A stretch of DNA of 64,000 nt from Notospermus geniculatus (Eukaryota; Nemertea; Pilidiophora; Heteronemertea; Lineidae). The position numbers and the translations under genes were made by a program. The notes beneath the pieces are model-generated. The model had not been told where the DNA came from, made no database searches, and was given only the letters and a program-made list of their open reading frames with translations. Shown piece after piece: positions 10,945-21,893 of the stretch; the stretch's first letter is position 1; every line of letters begins with the position of its first letter. The stretch is from contig NMRB01000147.1 in NCBI GenBank assembly GCA_002633025.1, positions 294,344-358,343 on the forward strand, in the 5' to 3' direction.

Positions 10945-11310
10945 AAAACTGTCAGTATGCTTATGTGATTGTATGTAAAATTCCCCCAAAGTAAAAGTCC
11001 CAAAAGGTAATAATAATCTCCTAGTGAAATATCCCCAAAGGCAAAAATTGCCAGAGAGGAAAAATCCCCCGATTGAGAAGGTAGGTAAAAATCCCCAATT
11101 GAAGTACATAGTTAAAAATTTCCAAAGATAAATGTTCCTAATTGGACGGTAGCTGAAAATATTTGATACCAAATACCAGAAACAGACCTCTCCAGGAGCT
11201 GTTAGTCAGTTGAGTGACCAAGAGTCGCCATACGGTCCGATTAAAAGCCTATAGCGGAACCATCATTGTTGACTCAGCACAATAGCTGGGAACCCACCAT
11301 TGATTTTCAA

Positions 11311-11519
11311 GCTGATTTTGCGTTGCGACTTGCTTTGCAACTGGATTGCGTTGCAACTGGGCACTCGATCGCCGTAGTGGACTCGCTAGACGTGATTTCC
11401 ACCAATGGCGAAGATGTGACCAATTTCAGTCGGCGACCGGTATCAGTTCCTTGCGATCGTATTCAATCGCAGTTAGCAGGTTGCAAAGCAAGTCGCATCC
11501 GGCCGCAGAAAATCAGCCT
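11311..11519. repeat. Inverted-repeat insertion in unit 2
   Basis: GCTGATTTT followed by GCGACTTGCTTTGCAAC on the left is mirrored by GTTGCAAAGCAAGTCGC and AAAATCAGC on the right. Units 1 and 3 lack it. The open frames across it are element sequence, not a gene. Confidence 0.65.
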
Positions 11520-11781
11520 AGCTTCAGGAGAATCGTCTACTGTATTTGGTCCCCCAATAAACTTTGCTGCCGTCTTTTGGTGATAAGCGCGGCTGACTGC
11601 TCCTGTTGCTAAGTTTCAAAGATATTTTTTTCTCATTTGCCCCAAAATGTAGTTTGCGATTTTTCCCTACATGTACCTTTTGATATTGCAATGTTGGGGC
11701 TGTATGCTTGTAATTCCAAAAGTTCGGTCTTTGTAGGGTGTGCGGTTATCCAATATTTGGTGTTTTGTTATGTATCTCTAG

Positions 11782-12879
11782 GAAAATAATATTCTTTCCT
11801 ACCGTCTCATGAAACGTATTCCATTTGTCCCACCGATTGCTACTAGCAGAATAAAATATCCTCCATTTGTAAATTTTCACATCGGCGCAAACGGCAAACT
11901 ATCTGTTATGGTCAATTATTACGAACTACCCTATGGTTATGACAGGGTAATCGTGTACAGACCTACACCTAGGTATAATGTTGACCGTTTTGAGATAGAA
12001 TACAATTGCTCGTATTATTATAAAAAGACGGGCCACCTATCCAACCGGCGTACTTTACATAGAGTTTCAACGTTCTACTTTCTGCTATATTGGAAAGTTT
12101 CGAAACAAGTGTGTTCTTTCAAAGAGGGAAAACTATTTGATTTTTCAGTTGGAAAATTCACAGGTCATATTCTTCCCCCGAGACATATTTTAGATCGCAA
12201 GTGTGGTGCATTTTGCCCCTTTTTAGATAATCGAGAGTACGCCTATTTCATTGACAGGCATATATTCGCTGTTTACTGCCATCTTGCAAATCCAAGTTTC
12301 ATTGTCATTTACGTTACCCACTTTATGAATAAAAAGTCGAGTGGATTGCTAGTGACCTTCTTTCCGAGAAAAACGTTAAGTTTGGAAGGAATCAACTTTC
12401 GACACTTTCCCTTCGCTCCCATTTATGAAAGGTCTGAAATTTTGCTGTGTTTTTTCAGGCAGTATATCACTTTTCTGAGTTGGCATCATACACAAAATCA
12501 AACATTAATCAAGGCCAAACAACAAACATTTTCTCTCCCAACCAATCATACGTTTTTGTTAAATTATTTTGGGCCACAGCTACATGTATTATTACGCTTT
12601 TGGGATTGTCATCCATCGCCAATACGATTAGGGATGTTTAAAGTGGAATCCTGTTTTCCCAAGACCCCTTTACATCCTGCAGTCGATTTGGTGAGGCAGG
12701 CAGTCATCCAAATATACGGAAAGATAGACGATTTTGATAGACCAACTCGCGGATATACCAATCGTCATAAATTCTTCCTTCAAGATAATCATGGTGTGTT
12801 GTTGCATATTCATCAGCCGAGAGTCATTGGGGGCGATTCTGGGCGTGATTGGGTGAATTTGTATCGACGAATTTTTTGA
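11782..12879 (+). CDS. Orphan ORF A, copy 2 (exon)
   Basis: 366 codons from a conserved CTCTAG|GAAAATAAT acceptor-like site to TGA. The first in-frame ATG is at 11809 (MKRIPFVPPIATSR). It differs from the other copies by in-frame insertions, such as GHLSNRR after YYYKKT and LHV near residue 280. A 103-nt stretch (12623-12725) is identical to copies 1 and 3. Candidate upstream partner is the PAN-like exon, phase 0. Function unknown. Confidence 0.6.
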   Translation, partial: ENNILSYRLMKRIPFVPPIATSRIKYPPFVNFHIGANGKLSVMVNYYELPYGYDRVIVYRPTPRYNVDRFEIEYNCSYYYKKTGHLSNRRTLHRVSTFYFLLYWKVSKQVCSFKEGKLFDFSVGKFTGHILPPRHILDRKCGAFCPFLDNREYAYFIDRHIFAVYCHLANPSFIVIYVTHFMNKKSSGLLVTFFPRKTLSLEGINFRHFPFAPIYERSEILLCFFRQYITFLSWHHTQNQTLIKAKQQTFSLPTNHTFLLNYFGPQLHVLLRFWDCHPSPIRLGMFKVESCFPKTPLHPAVDLVRQAVIQIYGKIDDFDRPTRGYTNRHKFFLQDNHGVLLHIHQPRVIGGDSGRDWVNLYRRIF

Positions 12880-13787
12880 TATTTGATCAACGTTGTTGCT
12901 CTCGGGTTCGTCTTCACACTATCACGGGCAATGGTTATACTTGAATTTAGAACGTCGAGGTTTTATCATATTTTTTTTATATGCAAAAATGTTTTTCATA
13001 TTTTTTGCGTTCATGAAAAATTATCATTGCATATAAATATAAAATGATTGAAAAAAGCAACTATCCGCCAGCCACCAGCAACATTTATCTGCGACATTAG
13101 TGCTTTCCATTTCTCTTTTATCTCAACGAGGAACCTGCAGAACTACCGCTGGGTGGCGCTGTGGGTCTATATATCCTTTTTCGACGTCCTGTCCGTCACA
13201 GAACATCATTGCATTGCTTTGCTCTGTTTTGACGTTGGCCGCACCGCTCGGAGCGCCGACCTGCCTTCGGGATAAAAAGTTGTGCGTGTGCTTCATCAGT
13301 GGAAATTTGCCGCCAAATGTTCTGCACGTCCCTCCCATCTTGTCCAAACAAGGCCATCGACTGCATCTTGAGCCTTGTCCCGATCATGTCATCTTTTGCG
13401 TTAACTCATAAATTATAAATGAATCTGACTCCTACTTGACCCCGCCTCCGTCCGAGCCAATCAGAACTCGTGAAACAAATCGGCGTTCGGTACTTTCTCT
13501 TCTCTTCCGCACACACTTGTAACACGGATTTTGATTGGCACATCGATTAGCCTTCGCACACCGATGATTGGCTGAGGCTCTGAGCTCCTCGGAAGCGGGA
13601 AATGTGATGGATTCAATCTAGGCTAGATGGGCGTCAGACCAGATAGACTGGTGAGAATCAGATTGTCCCTCCGCATTCGTACCTGGACATAACTCTGCAT
13701 AAAGGAAGTAATTCGCAGATGAGCTACAGTTGATCATTGTTAATTCTAGACATGTCTTCGTAGGATAAAAGCAGATTTAACTATAGG

Positions 13788-14714
13788 TTAACCAACACTG
13801 GTAAATTTCGGCCACCTATTGTTGAGAAGGCCGACATGTTCATTTTTGATTGGAAGAGCGGCTGGATTTTCGTTGTTTACTCGCAGGCCACCTCGCCGTT
13901 CTGCATTGTTAAAGTGTACCATCAGCACAGAAGGAAGGACTATATTATTCTCTATAAGAAACAGGTCTTTCTTCGCCACAAGGCGTTTCCCTCTGTTTAT
14001 AAACGGTACATGTTTTTTTCCAAGGATACACGAATTATACTTTTAAATGTTGTTCTTGGTACTTTTTCGGGAACAGTGGTCATCCCGAAAACAGATATTT
14101 GCCAGCGAATGCAACTGCAGTATTACTTATCAATTGGACTGGGAAAGCTCCTTCTCTCTTGTAGGATGTCTAGGCGAAATGTACACACAATCTACGACAT
14201 GAAAGTGTCAAGTAACAAATCGAACGATTTCGACCTTATTCTCTTAAATGGTGTTCGTGTAATTGTAAGAGGAACACTCTTCCGGCCAATAGGAAAGGAA
14301 GTACATTACGTCGCTCAGGATTCTGGACACGTGTATTTATTCTCCCATGTGGAAAAATTCTTATATGAACCAGTAAAATATCGTGTCAAGCTTACTGAAC
14401 GTATTCGATGTCGTCATTTTTTACTTAAATTTGACCTCTGCTCTGGCATATTCTTCCTGGTAGGCACGCCCTTTCCTTGTGCTCTTGCGATGGAGCAAAT
14501 CCCTGATCCCAAGAACGGTCTCCTAAGACAAGGATCCGGTATGTTCACATTTCACGAAACATTGACGTATTTTCATCCTGAAACCTATGATACTAATGAA
14601 CGACATTTCGAGTTCAGTCCAAATGACGGATCGTTGATGCACTTTGTTCCAAGGAAAACACGTGAAGGGGAAACGAATATCGTCCGAGTTGCGATGTACA
14701 CGGCAGAACAGTGA
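13788..14714 (+). CDS. Orphan ORF B, copy 2 (exon)
   Basis: The frame is open from ACTATAG|G; the first in-frame ATG is at 13836 (MFIFDWKSGW). It ends GCAGAACA|GTGAGAG, so the TGA overlaps a good 5' splice-site match. B may therefore be terminal, or an internal exon whose apparent stop lies in the intron. Conserved blocks are as in copy 1. From about 14467 to 14726 it differs from copy 3 at one base. Product unknown. Confidence 0.55.
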   Translation, partial: LTNTGKFRPPIVEKADMFIFDWKSGWIFVVYSQATSPFCIVKVYHQHRRKDYIILYKKQVFLRHKAFPSVYKRYMFFSKDTRIILLNVVLGTFSGTVVIPKTDICQRMQLQYYLSIGLGKLLLSCRMSRRNVHTIYDMKVSSNKSNDFDLILLNGVRVIVRGTLFRPIGKEVHYVAQDSGHVYLFSHVEKFLYEPVKYRVKLTERIRCRHFLLKFDLCSGIFFLVGTPFPCALAMEQIPDPKNGLLRQGSGMFTFHETLTYFHPETYDTNERHFEFSPNDGSLMHFVPRKTREGETNIVRVAMYTAEQ

Positions 14715-15120
14715 GAGTCCTCTCCCCGGGTCCTCTCANCCCCCCCCCCCCGGCAAATACTGAATAGGCCTACAGCGAAAGTCGTTCCCCATGTGGGAAC
14801 GAGATCCATGTATTCAAATGGTTAATCTTCCTTGGAGGACAGCTGAGAAAATGACGACCTTCGCAGTCATTGGTCAAAATGCATTCTTCGGACGAGAAGA
14901 GATAATCTTCATATTTACACCAAAATTACGAAAGCAAGTGCAGACATAGCAGATGGACATGTTTTCCATCATGTGAAATATACAACACAGTTGCAGAAGA
15001 GAATATTGCCAGTAAGAGAGAGTGAGAAATCCGGGAACTCTCCACCCATCGCCATCTAATAGCCATCGTTTGCTGCCCATCCACTGCATACAGGTATTTT
15101 CGGTGGACGTACTGTCCTCT

Positions 15121-16141
15121 GTTGGCGGCTAACGTCCTTCTGTTGATTGGACAATATTACAATACATCATTTGATGAGTAGGCCTACGTTGGCTTATATT
15201 TTGCTAATATAGCATCACAATGTATCGAAATTGCAATGTCAAAACTGTATATCGCTGCATTGCCTTGATATTTTTTCCATTCAACATGAAATTGCATGAA
15301 TGAATACATACACTCACTTTCATCGCCATTTTGTGTCGGAGGGATGCTAAATCCTAAGGCTCATTTTCTTGTGACATGTCACACTGCACACAGGTGCTTG
15401 TTCCTTCATCATAGACGGCAGATTAGGGTATGTCCAGCAGACCAAATAGCAACCGTAATTAAGGTTATGGTTTGGGGTCTCCCCTATGCTCCTATATATT
15501 TGCTACTAGGCCTATCAGACACATTCTAACCTAATAAGCCAACCATGAAGGTACAACTCCTGTGCTGCCAGTGCGGGATTTAAAGCCACCATTAGTCTAT
15601 AGAGAGACAACCCTTTCTGTGCAAACGATGCAGGGGACATCAGGAAGACGACGGGGCGGCATTTGATTCTACCACACGAGGAAATAAATACGAATACTTG
15701 CCCGGAATACTTGTAGAATGTGTAGATTGAAACGACTGTACGATTGTCGTCTAAAACTCGTTGATGCCATAGAAAATGAATGATTCCATATAGGCCGTGG
15801 ATGGCCGAAGACAAGTGATCGCTGTCGTCTCAAAATGAATGATTCCATAGAGGCCGTGGATGGCCGAAGACAAATGCTTGATTCCATACGGACCGCGGAT
15901 GGCCGAAGACAAGAGATCCCACTGCTCCAAAGGTTGTCAGCCAAGTTGCCCAATGACACTTCAGATGTTTGATAATTAGATAGGGATGGAGTATCCGAAT
16001 TAGTATGCATAGTTATGTTTTTTAGGCCTATTGTCTTTGCAGATTTCACGTGCAATGTGCCACGGGTCAAGACTAGAAAGTTCCTGAGGAAGACCCCGGT
16101 TGGGGTCGAAAATTTGTGAAATTCGGAGACGACTTTTTATT
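15121..16141. other. Spacer between units 2 and 3
   Basis: No gene recognised. The main content at 15550-16090 is an inverted copy of the block at about 2160-2515: tandem units with GGCCGTGGATGGCCGAAGAC, then TTGTCAGCCAAGTTGCC, then GGGATGGAGTATCCGAATTAG. Confidence 0.6.
15755..15945 (-). repeat. Tandem array, reverse copy of 2285-2515 block
   Basis: Three units carrying GGCCGTGGATGGCCGAAGACAA, the reverse complement of the unit at 2285-2515, with the same flanking sequence out to about 16040. The minus-strand frame across it is composed of the repeat. Confidence 0.75.
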
Positions 16142-16389
16142 TAGTAACACTAAATTCTGAAAGGTCTTTGCTGTCATTCATAAAAACATTTCAATCCCTA
16201 TTGAACGTGAAACAGATCAATATTCTCTTGATGTTTTCGAATCCCACACCATCGTTTTGAGGAAAATATTTCGAATAAAGGCCAATTGTGTTTAGTCCAG
16301 TATTCACTAACCGTGTGCCACAGCGATTGCCGATATAAATCACAAAAAATACGCAACATGATGTTGGTTGATCTTTTGGCTACTGTTAA

Positions 16390-16629
16390 AGGGACTCATG
16401 CGAAAAGTGCCAGCATAGCGTAACATAACACTGTCAAGGTAATAGCAACAACGATCTATTTTTAGACCGCTTCATTTCGCATTGCATGCGCCGTCTAGTA
16501 GTTGATTCTGGGACTAAAAAAGTCGGTGGAAATATTTCTTGGGAAGAACGCCTGCTGCCACCTGTCGTTAGACTTTAGTTTCGGTAGTACTTTAGTGCGC
16601 GGCGTGCAGTAACTTTCGCACGAGTCCCT
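16390..16629. mobile_element. MITE with TTAA target duplication
   Basis: 240 bp between TTAA at 16386-16389 and 16630-16633. Ends AGGGACTCATGCGAAA and TTTCGCACGAGTCCCT are inverted. The uninterrupted site in other units reads CTGTT(A/G)TTCATAAAAAGA. Non-autonomous. Confidence 0.75.
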
Positions 16630-16904
16630 TTAATATTCATAAAAAGATCATTTTTTCCCATTCTAATTTCGTATTGTCACCAGCAAATCGATAGTTCCAA
16701 GGCCAATATCGATTCACCATTGTTTATTAGAAATTTTCAAAAAATGTCAATTGTCACGACAAATATAATGTGTGGTTGAGCGATTCAGTCGGGAGACAGC
16801 CAAGTTTCTAGCAAAATCCATTCCATTCTGCAGATTGGCACGCACTTAATTAAAATAACAAGAAAGGCGTTCTCAGCATGCGACATTATGCAGTTAGGAT
16901 GACA

Positions 16905-17945
16905 GAAACGCGTCGATTGGTTTGATGACAAGATTGCCCTGATCATGCTGAATATGGACTTGGCCCAAGTATTCCTCACCGACGGAATGATATCTGTGGA
17001 AGACAACACCGTAGCTTTTGTGGTAGGCGATGATCAAAGTTACAAAGGACTAGGCCTATACTACCGAGCAACTGATTCCAGCAACGCTTTCTTTAAGGGG
17101 GCGGTAGCCATAAGGAAGCGCACTGCAAATGGCGACTGAAAACAATTCATATTTTCTTCAAGCAAAAAGGTAGCATCGATTTCATGTATTTCTATGAAAT
17201 TGATACTCTTGTTCTACACATCTGAATTGTAAACGATGTGCTTTCATCTTTCATTAATCAGCTAATTAAGCAAACAATGAGACCCCCATTTGACCTTTTC
17301 GTCATAGATTTCTCGGCAACAACGCGACTGGGACCTGGCGTTTTATCACCAAATGTTGGGGAATACATATGTGCAGGTGCCGACGTTGAGATAATTTGCA
17401 AATTCTAATTCTTAGTAATGATAATTATGTAATTTGTGCCAAAAATTTGTCAAAAATGAACTTTTTGAATATCTCCCGAATCCTGTTGAATAGTGAAAAA
17501 ATCTCAACGTCGCGCCCTGCGCACAAATATACTGCTGCCAAATGAAAAGAAACCACTGAAGTGCGATGCCTGATGGACGAGAAAAGTCTTCCCAAAATTT
17601 TCATATTTTGGCCTAAACACGCCTACGCTTTTCGAAATACGCGGGCTATTAAAGTAACCTCCTTATTGTCATTAAAATAGGCCTATGCGCACGGACGCAC
17701 CGGGTGTACAAAAGCATTGTGCTGGACAATATTTTTGAAAGAGTGTAGGTTTTGGCAACGAACCATGATCAGCTTGTCCTTGGCGCCTAATTTTATTAAC
17801 AATACATGGTTATTCATAAATAAGACGATTCAACCTTCGACCGCCGCACTAAAACGGCGCTGTATGTTTCCACTACCGCCCCCTTAAGTTCAAGTTGCTT
17901 GTATCAATTCACGGAGATTATGAAAACATCCCACATTACTCTCAA
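16905..17945 (+). pseudogene. e1-like segment, copy 3, split by a MITE
   Basis: The left part runs to AACGCTTTCTTTAA at 17096; the right part resumes at 17884 (TTAAGTTCAAGTTGCTT). Without the insertion the reading frame resembles copy 4. With it the frame stops inside the element. Confidence 0.4.
17097..17883. mobile_element. 787-bp TTAA element inside e1
   Basis: Flanked by TTAA at 17093-17096 and 17884-17887. Ends GGGGGCGGTAG and CTACCGCCCCC are inverted. No long frame inside, so non-autonomous. It interrupts a segment that is continuous in units 1, 2 and 4. Confidence 0.8.
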
Positions 17946-18376
17946 ATTAAGTGGCCGGAAATATGAATTCCCCAAGTCACGTGTTTGATGAAAGCATACA
18001 TGGTCCTGGCTAAGTAAGGTGTCGCATTATTTAAAATTTGGCAAAATGGCCGCCTCCATGGCTGTTTTCGTTACATTACAGGTTTCGATTTGGACACTCT
18101 CATTCCATCCTGACGCAGTGGTTTTCGTTCATGAGACGCACTACGAACACATCGCTTTAACCGTGGTCACGAATCAGACCAGGCGTTCATGAATGCACGA
18201 AATTTATTTTTTTGTGATCGTTATCTCGTAAGGAATAAATTTTTAGAAGGTCTTATATGATCAATTCAGTATCCGTTGCACCAGCGCCCATGAAGCACTT
18301 CTTCACAACAATGTGACCCAATCACAATAATTCAAAGTGCGAATTTCTTAATTCGTAAGTAGGACAAACGTATACT

Positions 18377-18450
18377 AAGCTCAATTCATACTTCTCCACA
18401 TTGCACTGAACGTAGCCTACCGACATGCAAGGGAAGTATGAATTGAGCTT
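18377..18450 (+). ncRNA. Pre-miRNA-like hairpin, copy 3
   Basis: The 18-bp stem AAGCTCAATTCATACTTC / GAAGTATGAATTGAGCTT is fully kept, while the loop differs in sequence and length (CGTAGCCTACCGACATGC). Stem conservation with a free loop is what an RNA hairpin under constraint would show. Confidence 0.35.
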
Positions 18451-18673
18451 CAGGGCGGAAGAATCCTATTTCCACAGTTCTCTATGGCCATTGGGATTCA
18501 CTGAAGATGAATATGCAGACGTTGCGCACAGGTCTAAAGTATTCCAGTCGCCGATATTTCAGATATCATCGAGGCCTAAATTATGCGTCATTCTTCGAAA
18601 ATGTTTCCAATTTAAGGACACCAATATTCGCATTTTATGTGTTCTTTTTATTTGAACATCATGTGTTAGAAAG

Positions 18674-19048
18674 GTGTTGGACATCAATGCCAACGTGGAA
18701 AATAAAAATGTGCTACATGTAATGACAACAAACCACAAGATGAATACCGGTAGAATGACAGAAGTCAAAAGCTTAGTCAATGAGTATTTTCAGACGGTTG
18801 TGCTGGATTGGGGCATTTTGAAATCAGATATAAAACAGCATAACGTCAAGTCATTTCTTGTCTGTGCTACACTTTGTTGTCAGCTGAAATGTACGACCTT
18901 TGCTGTAGTACCAGATAAAATTGCTATTTTTTGTCAGATGAGTAAAAAGAGAGGAACGTGCATGGAGAAAACGGAGGCGTTTGAATCCCGAGGAGCCCGG
19001 ATGTACCAAAAAAAGGTTGTAAATATACTCGATTGTCCGCTTAGTTAA
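18674..19048 (+). CDS. PAN/Apple-like exon, copy 3
   Basis: Same cysteine pattern as copy 1. Candidate exon limits 18794-19015, TTTTCAG before and AAG|GTTGTA after, phase 0. Upstream the frame has an in-frame three-residue change (VLHVMTTNHK against VLKTTNHK), so that part may be coding too; no ATG at the left edge. Confidence 0.5.
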   Translation: MLDINANVENKNVLHVMTTNHKMNTGRMTEVKSLVNEYFQTVVLDWGILKSDIKQHNVKSFLVCATLCCQLKCTTFAVVPDKIAIFCQMSKKRGTCMEKTEAFESRGARMYQKKVVNILDCPLS

Positions 19049-19653
19049 AAACTATGTCAGCATGCTTATGTGATTGTATGTAAAATTCCCCCAAGGTAAA
19101 AATCCCAAAAGGTAATAATAATCTCCACGTGAAATATCCCCAAAGGCAAAGACTGCCAGAGAGGAAAAATCCCCCGATTGAGAAGGTAGGTAAAAATCCC
19201 CAATTGAAGTAGTTAAAATTTCCATAGATAAAAGTTCCTATTTGGACGGCAGCTGAAAATATTTGATACCAAATACTATAGTATTTACAGACCTCTCGAG
19301 GAGCTGTCAGTCAGTTGATTGACCAATAGGAGTCACTACGGTCCAATTAAATGCCAAGCAGAACCATCATGATTGACTCAGCACCAATCAGGAGAATCTT
19401 CTACTGTATTGGTCCCCTGGAATATTGCTGCCATCTTTTGGCGATAAGCGCGGCTGACGGCTCCTTTTGCTAAGTTTTAAATATACTTATTTTTCTCATT
19501 TGCCCCAAAATGTAGTTTGCGATTTTTCCCTACATGTACCTTTTGATATTGCGATGTGATACTGCTTTTTAATTTTGATATTGCTTTTGTAATTCTAAAA
19601 GTTCGGTCTTTGTAGGGTTATCCAATATTTGGTATTTTGTTATGTATCTCTAG

Positions 19654-20739
19654 GAAAATAATATTCTTTCCTACCGTCTCATGAAACGTATTCCATTTGT
19701 CCCGCCGATTGCTACTAGCAGAATAATAAATCGTCCATATGTAAATTTTCACATCAGCGAAAACGGCAAACTATCTGTTATGGTCCATTTTGTGGAACTA
19801 CCCTATGCTTATGAAAGGGTAATCATATACAGACCTTCACCTAGGCATAATGCTGAACGTTTTGAGGCAGAATACAATTGCTCGTATTATTATAAAAGGA
19901 AGGAAAGAACCATGCCTAGTCTACATAGAGTTTCAACGTTCTTCTTTTTGCTATATTGGGAAAATTCGACACAAGGATGGTCTTTCAAAGAAGGAAAACT
20001 ATTTGATTTTTCAGTAGGAAAATTCACAGGTCGTATTTTTCCCCCGAAATATATTTTAGATAGCAGATGTGGTGCATTTTACCCCTTTTTAGATAATCAG
20101 GTGTCCGCCTATTTCATTGACAGGCATATATTCGTTGTTTACTGCCATCTTGCAAATCCAAACTTCATTGTCATTTTCGTTACCCACTTTACGAACACAA
20201 GCAGTGAATTAATAGTGACCTTCTTTCCTAGAAAAATGTTAAGTTTTGAAGGAATTAACTTTGAACACTTTCGCTTCGCTCCAATTTATGAAAGGTCTGA
20301 GTTTTTGCTGTGTTTTTTCTTCAGGCAATATTTCACTTTTGTAAGGTGGCATTATACACAAAATCAAACGTTAATCAAGGCCAAACAACAAACATTCACT
20401 GTCCCAACCAATTATACGTTTTTGCTTAATTATTTTGGGCCATGGCTATTATTACGCTTTTGGGATCGTCGTCCATCGCCAATACGATTAGGGATGTTTA
20501 AAGTGGAATCCTGTTTTCCCAAGACCCCTTTACATCCTGCAGTCGATTTGGTGAGGCAGGCAGTCATCCAAATATACGGAAAGATCGATGATTTTGATAG
20601 AACAACTAGTGGAGATATCAATCGTCATAAATTCTTCTTTCAAGATAATCATGGTGTGTTGTTGCATATTCATCAGCCGAGAGTCATTGGGGGCGATCCT
20701 GGGCGTGACTGGGTGAATTTGTATAGACGAATTTCTTGA
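19654..20739 (+). CDS. Orphan ORF A, copy 3 (exon)
   Basis: 362 codons from CTCTAG|GAAAATAAT to TGA; first in-frame ATG at 19681. Contains the shared landmarks EYNCSYYYK, FSVGKFTGRIFPP, VYCHLANPNF and RKMLSFEGINF, and the 103-nt block identical to copies 1 and 2 (20483-20585). Substitutions are scattered, no stop arises and length changes are whole codons. No recognised domain. Confidence 0.6.
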   Translation, partial: ENNILSYRLMKRIPFVPPIATSRIINRPYVNFHISENGKLSVMVHFVELPYAYERVIIYRPSPRHNAERFEAEYNCSYYYKRKERTMPSLHRVSTFFFLLYWENSTQGWSFKEGKLFDFSVGKFTGRIFPPKYILDSRCGAFYPFLDNQVSAYFIDRHIFVVYCHLANPNFIVIFVTHFTNTSSELIVTFFPRKMLSFEGINFEHFRFAPIYERSEFLLCFFFRQYFTFVRWHYTQNQTLIKAKQQTFTVPTNYTFLLNYFGPWLLLRFWDRRPSPIRLGMFKVESCFPKTPLHPAVDLVRQAVIQIYGKIDDFDRTTSGDINRHKFFFQDNHGVLLHIHQPRVIGGDPGRDWVNLYRRIS

Positions 20740-21038
20740 GATTTGATCAACGTGTTGTTGCTCTCGGGTTCTTCTTCACACCATCACCGGCAATGATCAT
20801 TTGAGAAGGTCAACAGTGAAGAACGTCGAGGTTTTATCATAACTTTTTATACATGTATGTAAAAATATTTTTCATACGTTTTGCGTTCGTGAAAAATAAT
20901 CGTTGCATATAAATATAATTATTGAAAAAAAAACAATCCGCCAGCCTTATAGAGACAACAACATTTATCTGCGACATTAGTGCTTTCTTTCCATTTCTCT
21001 TTTATTCAACAAGGAACCTGGAGAACTATACCGCTACT

Positions 21039-21582
21039 AGTCTCGTGCCACCAGACTCTGCAATTTTCAATTTTAGAGTCTGGTCCAGATGGTACCTTTT
21101 GCTTGTAAAACCATCATGGCGGACAATCTACCGCCGATGACGTAGAACACAATGCACAATCAAAGCAAAAAGCATGCAGCGTGCGAGTAAAACTACAGTA
21201 TTTTGTACCCCTTGCTGTTAGGCCTACTGCACGTTTTATAGCATAATTCCCTCCCCAGTCGAAAGAATATAAATATACTTGCCTGAAATTCCAATGAAAG
21301 ACACTATAAATTGACTTGACAACACAAATTGAGGCGATTCGCCTCACTAATTTTCACGCTTCAAGTTCTCTGGGCGCCGCCATATTCCCCCTGCAGCCTA
21401 TACGTCACCAAATTTTGAGACCCATGACGCATTGGTAGTGACTAGCCAACAGCGAAGCTGACCTTATTTCGAATCATCGAAATAAGGTCACTCATAGGTC
21501 GCTACAATGAGAATTGCGTTCCGTGCCAGACCCTCGGTCTGACGACCTCGGCGTATGACCGAGGGGCTGGTTGCGCGAGACT
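21039..21582. mobile_element. Mutator-like non-autonomous element
   Basis: A 544-bp insertion with ends AGTCTCGTGCCACCAG and CTGGTTGCGCGAGACT (imperfectly inverted), flanked by an 11-bp direct repeat ATACCGCTACT (21028-21038 and 21583-21593). Units 2 and 4 have the empty site. A 9-11 bp duplication suggests a Mutator-type transposase; that class is inferred. It contains a small hairpin GACCTTATTTCG/CGAAATAAGGTC near 21460-21489. Confidence 0.75.
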
Positions 21583-21893
21583 ATACCGCTACTGGGTGGC
21601 GCTGTGGATGTATATCTTTTTTCGACGCCATGTCCCTCACACAACATCATTTCGCTTTGCTTTGTTTTTGACGTTTGCCACACCACTCGCAGCGCCGACC
21701 TGCCTCCGGGATAAAACGTTGTGCGCGTGGCTCATCAGTGCAAATTTGCTGCCAAATGTTCTGCACGTCCCTCCGCATTTGTACCTGACATTACTCTGCA
21801 TGAGGAAGTAATTAATTCGCAGATGAGCTACAGTTGATCATTGATATTAATTCTAGACATGTTTTCGTAGGATAAAAGCAGATTTGATTATAG

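Larger units (their letters stand above)
9053..15120 (+). repeat. Tandem unit 2 of 4
   Basis: Second direct copy: e1-like 9290-9570, second segment 9660-9856, hairpin 10271-10340, PAN-like 10624-10944, exon A 11782-12879, exon B 13788-14714, and a post-B tail shared with units 3 and 4 (GTTCCCCATGTGGGAAC, AATGACGACCTTCGC). It has a private inverted-repeat insertion at 11311-11519. The 3' half of its exon B is almost identical to that of unit 3. Confidence 0.85.

Noticed and set aside
13788-13979. Minus-strand frame opposite exon B (LIENNIVLPSVLMVHF), repeated in units 3 and 4
   Set aside because: It recurs only because exon B is duplicated. It has no independent start, splice or domain evidence, and its differences follow the + strand codons.
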